From the NCBI GenBank assembly GCA_900319955.1, contig ONQM01000004.1, positions 1 to 37,788 on the forward strand: DNA of 37,788 bases. The letters are read 5' to 3'. The translations under genes were made by a program, and so were the position numbers. Within the stretch, counting starts at the first letter, position 1, and the number at the start of each line of letters is the position of its first letter. Source of the stretch: an uncultured Eubacteriales bacterium. GTDB taxonomy: Bacteria > Bacillota_I > Bacilli_A > RF39 > UBA660. The notes below the pieces were generated by a model that searched no databases, was not told the origin of the DNA, and saw nothing but the letters and a program-made list of their open reading frames with translations. This document shows, piece by piece, positions 33,374 to 37,788 of the stretch.

Positions 33374-34171
33374 TTAACTTTTGCATTCTTTCTTTAATAA
33401 TATTAAAAATCTCATAAATGAACCTGTTAAATAAATTATAAAATCAACTTCTGCATAGTCATATTCTTTTTCGTTATGTTTAGCATTTTCGTTATTATAT
33501 TTTCCATAATATTCAAGCAATTTTTCAAACATATTTGCAAACTCTTTATCATTATAATCTTTTAATAATTTTCCTATTTCACTCTTCTGATTTTCAAGTG
33601 ATTTATCATTTTCAAAATATTTTTTTAGGAATTGTTCTAAGGCAAATCTCATATCATCTATTATGTGTCTATAGTAATCTTCATTCATTTCTGTCTTTAA
33701 TGCTTTACTAAATGATTCTTTTGCATTTTTATATTCATCTAACCAGTTTAATACATCAATTTTTAATGCATTATCAAGAAGAATATTTTCTTTTGGATAT
33801 AATTCATATTTATCATCATTTTCACATAAAATAACATCAGCATTTGATAATGCAATATCAGAACTTATTTCATTTGCAAATTCTTTATTATCAAAATAAT
33901 TTAGAGTAAACTCCAAGAACTCTATTAATTCTAAATAATTATTTTCACTACTTAGATTAAGTCTTTCAACCCATGAATTTATATATAAATTTCTTATGCC
34001 ATTATATCTATCATATAAATTTAAACCCATATATCTAGAAAAGTTTGATGAATATTTAGTTACATTTTCTCTTTCGTTAGCCTTACCTTCGAAAAATTTG
34101 TAAATAGTTTCTAAACACCTATTTCTAAATGCATCTTTATCTAAGCTTTCTTCAATATTAAATCTTTTCAT
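33374..34171 (-). CDS. Abi/HEPN-like protein, unrecognised family
   Basis: 265 residues, soluble, helical. The C-terminal third (DDMRFALEQFLKKYFENDKS ... LLEYYGKYNNENAKHNEKEYD) has an N-E-N-A-K-H motif in a helical context like the R/NxxxxH motif of HEPN or abortive-infection C-terminal domains. The N-terminal half shows no known domain. It overlaps out of frame with a 23-codon ORF that carries the only strong ribosome site, so its translation may depend on that ORF. A role in phage defence is a guess from the motif and neighbours. Confidence 0.5.
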   Translation of the reverse strand: MKRFNIEESLDKDAFRNRCLETIYKFFEGKANERENVTKYSSNFSRYMGLNLYDRYNGIRNLYINSWVERLNLSSENNYLELIEFLEFTLNYFDNKEFANEISSDIALSNADVILCENDDKYELYPKENILLDNALKIDVLNWLDEYKNAKESFSKALKTEMNEDYYRHIIDDMRFALEQFLKKYFENDKSLENQKSEIGKLLKDYNDKEFANMFEKLLEYYGKYNNENAKHNEKEYDYAEVDFIIYLTGSFMRFLILLKKECKS

Positions 34172-34229
34172 AAATCTCTTTTTTTTCAGTTACTCTTTCA
34201 TCATTTTCTGGTTCAATCCTTTTAAACAT
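34158..34229 (-). CDS. 23-codon leader ORF overlapping the Abi-like gene
   Basis: MFKRIEPENDERVTEKKEIY... has GAAAGGAG in front, then an A8 run, and ends 14 nt inside the Abi-like gene. If one A were lost from the run, it would join the Abi-like frame as ...TEKKRFMKRFNIEES. It is either a coupling leader or the true N-terminus split by a homopolymer change. Confidence 0.4.
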   Translation of the reverse strand: MFKRIEPENDERVTEKKEIYEKI

Positions 34230-34352
34230 AAATACTTACTCCTTTCAAATATTTAAATAATTGTTTTAATATTCATAATTCATAATTAGTAATTGATAGC
34301 TAAAAAAGCAACAAAGAATATTATTAGTATATAACCCTTTTTATCTACCAAC

Positions 34353-34382
34353 ATTATATCATTAGCTAGTTATGACTGTAAA
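34353..34382 (-). promoter_or_regulatory. Duplicated promoter module, copy B
   Basis: TTTACA (34377-34382), 18 nt, TATAAT (34353-34358), about 124 nt upstream of the leader ORF. It shares the block with copy A, including ATGATATAATG and GATAAAAAG. Confidence 0.7.
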
Positions 34383-34395
34383 ATAAATTTTATAT

Positions 34396-34453
34396 TTATT
34401 TTAATAATTATAAATAAAGCAAGTTATACACATTCATTGTGAATAACTTGCTT
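34396..34453. repeat. 58-bp hairpin repeat, copy 2
   Basis: Second copy of the element at 28789-28846, two differences by eye, both in the loop. It lies directly upstream of promoter copy B and 61 nt downstream of a startless minus-strand frame (34515-34730). Confidence 0.75.
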
Positions 34454-34514
34454 TATCTTTTTAACTTTTATTTATTCTATCTAATTACTTAATACCAATA
34501 CTTAAAATATTTTA

Positions 34515-34730
34515 TTAATTATATAAAATTAATACTATCTCATATAGTTTTTCTCTTCCACATATCAATACTTTATTAAATACTTTATCCTCCTTCTTAC
34601 CCTTAATTAAATTACCTATTAAAAGTCTACATAAATCATCTATTAATACTTTTATATTTTCTAGTTGTTTATACTTATTGTTAGTATTTATACTCCTGCT
34701 TTTTACATTATTAATATTACTTTTGTTGCT
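34515..34730 (-). pseudogene. Startless 71-codon frame, possible gene remnant
   Basis: A minus-strand frame after TGA reads SNKSNINNVKSRSINTNNKY, then QLENIKVLIDDLCRLLIGNL and IKGKKEDKVFNKVLICGREK to TAA at 34515. The later part has the look of a helical protein, but there is no ATG, GTG or TTG near its beginning. It may be the end of a lost gene. The rest of the gap 34454-34850 shows nothing else. Confidence 0.3.
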
Positions 34731-34853
34731 TCAATATTTTATATATATTATTAATTAATTTTTCAAAAAAGTTTTACTCTTTTATACTCATATATTTCAC
34801 GAAATTGTATATACTATTATAGTAGATATATTTAATAAGCTCATTATTAAATT

Positions 34854-34881
34854 TTGTTAAAAATTGTTTTCATGCTATATT
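34854..34881 (+). promoter_or_regulatory. Candidate promoter of a small RNA
   Basis: TTGTTA (34854-34859), 16 nt, TATATT (34876-34881) on the plus strand. No coding frame follows before the terminator at 34988. Confidence 0.4.
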
Positions 34882-34888
34882 ATTGCGT

Positions 34889-35030
34889 TAACAATTACAA
34901 ATGAAACAAAATGTTTACTAAATAAATTTTTTATGATATTTTATTTATGTAAGCATTACACGTTTACCTATGGTAAAATGTGTTTCTGAAAACGTCATTA
35001 GAACTAAACTAATGGCGTTTTCTGTTTTTT
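34889..35030 (+). ncRNA. Candidate small non-coding RNA
   Basis: About 140 nt between a fair promoter and a strong intrinsic terminator, with no open frame of note. It can form a hairpin CACGTTTACC / GGTAAAATGTG (34959-34982, one bulge) before the terminator stem. No known RNA family recognised. Alternatively the terminator is what remains of a deleted gene. Confidence 0.4.
34988..35030 (+). terminator. Strong intrinsic terminator
   Basis: 14-bp stem GAAAACGTCATTAG / CTAATGGCGTTTTC (one G-T pair), loop AACTAAA, then TGTTTTTT. No gene lies upstream on this strand for 3.8 kb. Confidence 0.8.
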
Positions 35031-35099
35031 ATAGTCATTTTACTTTTTAATTCACTTTTGTATATTCCTATTTTATCATTAACAATTGATAAAAAATAA

Positions 35100-35413
35100 G
35101 TCTCTTTTCGACTAAAGTGTTGCTGAGCGACAAAGAAATTTGATATTTAATAAAGCTTATAGAAAATTGATAGTAATAAAATATAAAATATAGAAAGTTA
35201 AAAATGTATACAATTGTACATGAATTAATTCCACTTTTTGTACATTAAATATTGCCATTAATAAGAATAAAGGATAAAAAATGGTTTTAAATATAAATAA
35301 AGAAGCATATAGATAACATTAATATTCTAATCAACATATTAATTGATAACATAACAAAACAATTTTCTAATAATGATTTATTTAGTTAAGCAACACTTTA
35401 GTTGAAAAGAGAC
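35100..35413. mobile_element. 314-bp miniature inverted-repeat transposable element
   Basis: The ends are 25-bp inverted repeats: 35100-35124 (starts GTCTCTTTTCGACTAAAG) and 35389-35413, 24 of 25 matching. Outside both ends is the same 8 bp, AAAAATAA (35092-35099 and 35414-35421), as left by transposition. The interior has no coding frame. An 8-bp duplication occurs with some IS families (for example ISL3), but the parent element is not identified. AT-richness makes the 8-bp match less strong than the inverted ends. Confidence 0.75.
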
Positions 35414-35443
35414 AAAAATAATTCAAATTTTTTAAAATTACAT

Positions 35444-35470
35444 TGGTGGGTTCCGACTAGTTCCTCCACC
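35444..35470 (+). other. Possible tmRNA 3'-end-like fragment (attachment-site remnant)
   Basis: GGTGGGTTCCGACTAGTTCC followed by TCCACC is GC-rich in an AT-rich gap and resembles the T-arm and acceptor end of tmRNA (GGGTTCGACTCCC...CTCCACC), with changes. Such pieces mark ends of elements inserted in ssrA. No other tmRNA part or integrase is here. Confidence 0.25.
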
Positions 35471-35507
35471 GCAACAAATATATTATAAAATAGTATTTAT
35501 TATATAA

Positions 35508-36152
35508 TCATCTTTTAATTAATCCAACCTCAGAAATTATGCTTTCAAAAAACTTGTATATTTCTAAATTAGGTTGATTGAATATCAAAGGATTATTACA
35601 CATAATATTCCTATCATTTTTATTGGTACTTTCTATTCTTTTTGCTCTCTTAATTGCTAAAAACACATCATCCAAATTAATTTGTTTTAATATTTTATCA
35701 ATTGTTGACTGTGCTTTGATATCTGTATTTTTATCTAGTCCATATTCTTTTATTATTTCTTTCTTATATTCTATATTGCTTTTAACTTTTCTATTAAATT
35801 CCTTCTTATGCATCAAAATCCATAAATCAAAATTTACAATTGAATATGCAGGAAATATTTTACTTTTTTCACATGTTTTAACAGCTTCTATAAATTCTGA
35901 TTCTTTTTGATCATAGTCAAAGATAGCTGTCTTTACATTTTTTAATTTTGCATCCATTTGTAATTCTCTATTATTTACAGCAACTTTAACAATTGACATT
36001 GGACTTCCACCTTTTGCATCCTTTACATTTATTTTTACGTTATATTTTCTTTTTTCACATGAATTTATTAAAGCTTCAAAATGTTTTAGATACATTTTTT
36101 CTTGTTTACCTTCAACATATGCATAATAAATCTTTGACTGTCGTATTTCCAT
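35508..36152 (-). CDS. RloB-like protein
   Basis: 214 residues. It begins KIYYAYVEGKQEKMYLKHFE, with the early Glu of a TOPRIM-like fold, has AIFDYDQKESE (Asp-x-Asp) near 90-97 and YSIVNFDLWILMHKKEF near 121, in place of the common SNPxFExWLLLH of the family. RloB sits next to an AAA ATPase (RloA) in restriction-modification-linked and stand-alone defence loci. Here the ATPase gene is directly upstream, 8 nt away, but broken. AGGTGG precedes the ATG. Nuclease activity is expected for the fold but not shown. Confidence 0.75.
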   Translation of the reverse strand: MEIRQSKIYYAYVEGKQEKMYLKHFEALINSCEKRKYNVKINVKDAKGGSPMSIVKVAVNNRELQMDAKLKNVKTAIFDYDQKESEFIEAVKTCEKSKIFPAYSIVNFDLWILMHKKEFNRKVKSNIEYKKEIIKEYGLDKNTDIKAQSTIDKILKQINLDDVFLAIKRAKRIESTNKNDRNIMCNNPLIFNQPNLEIYKFFESIISEVGLIKR

Positions 36153-36160
36153 TTGACCAC

Positions 36161-37290
36161 CTACTTTATAATGTTTTCGAAATCTATTTCATGAATAGGT
36201 CCATACTTACCTGCTAAATAATTTTTTAAAAGTGACTCTCCCTTTCTAACTCCTTTTATATCTGCTATTGTATATCCAACAGTTGTTAATGTATTTTCAT
36301 CTTTTTAAGCTCAGCCCCGTTCTTATTAATTTCACTATTAGTAAATAAATTTATTAATCCAACAATTAGTACAGGATTTATTGATGAATCAATTTCATCA
36401 ATAATCATAGTTATTCCATTTTTTAAAGCAACATCTATCACAGGAATATAATCAAATAATTTTAAAGTTCCTGATGACTCTGTTAATTGAGATGGTACTG
36501 TAAGTGTTTCATCACCCATTTTATATTGTGAAAGTAGTTCTGGTTTATTAAGTATGTTTTTTTCTTGATTCTTACTTAGTCTTAAAATTATATTTTGATT
36601 TCCAAAATCAGATAGTTTTATAATTTCATTATATAAACTTTGATTAATATCAATTACATTTGTACCACTAGGCACCCTATCAATTCTAATAGTATTTATT
36701 ATATTATCAAATGATGAAATTATAATCAATTTATTTATAAAATAATCATTAAAATCATCTATTATATCTTTTAAGAAAAGTAGATAAGATATAAATATTC
36801 CATTGTGATCAATTGTTTCATTATTAAACATTTTTTCTGTATTTTCTATATATGATTTATCTATATCTTTAAAGTATTTTTTTGTTTTATCACTATAATT
36901 TATTTTTAGTTCGTTACCATGTCTTTCAAATATTTTTATATTATTTACTATTAACTTTTCATATTCAATATTTGTTTCATGATTTTCATTATTTTTAATT
37001 TGTAAAAAATATTCATATTCATTGTTATTAATAAAATTTATATAAAATTTAATAGGTTCTAAATATTTCTTTTTATCATTTATATTCGAAAATAAACTAT
37101 AATTAGAATATATATTTTCATTTTTATCATTTATGTATATTCCTTTATTAACAATAATATTTTTTAATACTTCAATTGCTAATATAGTATTAGTTTTACC
37201 TGTTGCATTACCTCCTAGTATTAACTTTACTGGTAAATATTTTTTTTCTATTAAATGGTCAGGTAATTCTGTTACATTCTCCTTATTCAT
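36161..37290 (-). pseudogene. RloA-like AAA ATPase, internally deleted and frameshifted
   Basis: From ATG 37290 the frame has Walker A GGNATGKTN at 26-34 and Walker B MIIDEIDSS near 296-304, then runs ...NKNGAELKKMKIH to a stop at 36286. A different frame just there gives KDENTLTTVGYTIADIKGVR and KGESLLKNYLAGKYGPIHEI, the normal end of such ATPases, to TAG at 36161-36163. The expected stretch between (ending in a His of the switch region, about 25-30 residues) is missing. Upstream of the ATG the same frame reads ESFRTLYNELDIN after a TAG, so the normal start may also be lost. It is the likely partner of RloB. Confidence 0.7.
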
Positions 37291-37337
37291 ATTTATGTCA
37301 AGTTCATTATATAGTGTTCTAAAACTCTCCTATCCAT

Positions 37338-37366
37338 ATTATATGTCAAAAAGCAAAAATATGCAA
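37338..37366 (-). promoter_or_regulatory. Promoter of the RloA-RloB pair
   Basis: TTGCAT (37361-37366), 17 nt, TATAAT (37338-37343) on the minus strand. The -35 box is inside the hairpin 37348-37390. Confidence 0.6.
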
Positions 37367-37390
37367 GTTTTTTGCATATTTTTGCTTTTT
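37348..37390. terminator. Long symmetrical hairpin between divergent genes
   Basis: Perfect 19-bp stem (AAAAAGCAAAAATATGCAA and its complement) with 5-nt loop and T/A runs on both sides. It sits between divergent genes, where a terminator is not expected, so an insulating or attenuating role is possible. Confidence 0.7.
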
Positions 37391-37433
37391 TTAAATAAGT
37401 ATTTATCTTTTTTTAATCCTTTGTGCAATTTAT

Positions 37434-37462
37434 TTGCATAATTTGAATAGATGTGCTATTAT
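37434..37462 (+). promoter_or_regulatory. Promoter of the DUF2188 gene
   Basis: TTGCAT (37434-37439), 17 nt, TATTAT (37457-37462) with TGC directly before (extended -10). Confidence 0.7.
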
Positions 37463-37468
37463 TGCTTT

Positions 37469-37487
37469 ATCACGATGTCAACGTGAT
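37469..37487 (+). promoter_or_regulatory. Inverted repeat at the transcription start of the DUF2188 gene
   Basis: ATCACG-N7-CGTGAT lies at the predicted start site and 17 nt before the ATG. It could be an operator or an RNA hairpin near the ribosome site AAAGGTGG. Confidence 0.45.
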
Positions 37488-37504
37488 AGAAAGGTGGCGA
37501 TATT

Positions 37505-37687
37505 ATGGTCAAAAATGAGTACCATGTTACTTATGATAGAAATCGTAGGATGTGGAAAATAAAGAATACTGAAAATGCTAAAGTCTCAAGGTATTCAGAT
37601 ACGAAAAAAGAAGCAGTAGATATTGCAACAAAATTTTCGAAGAATAATAATTCTGAATTATTTATTCACAAAAAAGATGGCAGCTAG
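37505..37687 (+). CDS. DUF2188 family small protein
   Basis: 60 residues. YHVTYDRNRRMWKIKNTENA, then DTKKEAVDIATKFSKNNNSE and LFIHKKDGS follow the DUF2188 pattern (HV...W.V......TK.EA...A......L.IH..DG). AAAGGTGG precedes the ATG. It is soluble. These small proteins are widespread in accessory regions and their role is unknown. The last 100 nt of the window show no complete gene, but GAAAGGTCGTGA at the end may lead into one. Confidence 0.8.
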   Translation: MVKNEYHVTYDRNRRMWKIKNTENAKVSRYSDTKKEAVDIATKFSKNNNSELFIHKKDGS

Positions 37688-37788
37688 AAGGTTGTACAAT
37701 AAATAGTGTTGGTGGTGATAAAAATAGTATAGAAAAAGACATTTAGTCGAGTTACAATATAATTGGAAAAAATATTGAAAGGTCGTGA

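Noticed and set aside
34454-34514. Additional coding gene in the 1.3-kb gap
   Set aside because: Only the startless frame 34515-34730 has coding character; the rest is AT-rich without frames or ribosome sites.

Overview
The window is very AT-rich DNA with tightly packed genes, almost all on the minus strand. It suggests a low-GC Bacillota (Bacilli/Erysipelotrichia-like, possibly a host-associated uncultured lineage). Evidence: Gram-positive style conjugation proteins (PrgI family, split VirB4), LytR-CpsA-Psr and sortase/SpaA-type surface proteins, a CdaA-CdaR c-di-AMP pair, AGGAGG-type ribosome sites, and TGA used as a stop (for example in the S41 protease), so the standard bacterial code applies.

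Layout. (1) 1-10.7 kb: a machine read right to left in three transcription units. The first holds a 54-residue pilin-like protein, two paralogous TadE-like pseudopilins and a TadZ/CpaE-like degenerate ATPase, and closes with a terminator. The second is one small VirB2-like membrane protein with a near-consensus promoter. The third is a larger VirB2-like protein, a VirB6/TrbL-like channel protein, a PrgI/VirB3-like protein, a VirB4 ATPase split into two coupled genes, and a VirB1-like cell-wall hydrolase that runs off the left edge. No relaxase or coupling protein is visible. (2) 10.7-15.7 kb: an envelope polysaccharide operon of GtrB-like glycosyltransferase, LCP ligase, DUF6056-like membrane glycosyltransferase and an unrecognised protein. 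(3) 15.8-16.5 kb: a decay scar where the remnant of a glycine-rich surface protein abuts a headless HTH gene. (4) 16.5-28.4 kb: mostly chromosomal housekeeping and surface genes: an Ig-like surface protein, formate-THF ligase, a thioester SpaA-type adhesin with its own overlapping sortase, a C-terminal processing protease, tRNA-Asn, a thioredoxin-like protein, a GerS/LolA-like lipoprotein, DUF378, CdaR-CdaA, a gene with a shifted reading frame at an A7 tract, and an alpha/beta hydrolase.

(5) 28.4 kb to the end: an accessory, defence-like and partly decayed region. It holds a broken membrane protein, a PemK-like toxin candidate with a 58-residue neighbour, a decayed IS30 transposase with a passenger ORF, an HNH nuclease-like protein, a broken membrane protein, an Abi/HEPN-like protein, two copies of a promoter module, two copies of a 58-bp hairpin repeat, a candidate small RNA, a 314-bp miniature transposable element with 25-bp inverted ends and 8-bp target duplication, an RloAB-like pair whose ATPase is broken, and a DUF2188 gene. 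All functional calls come from reading motifs by eye; no database search was possible.
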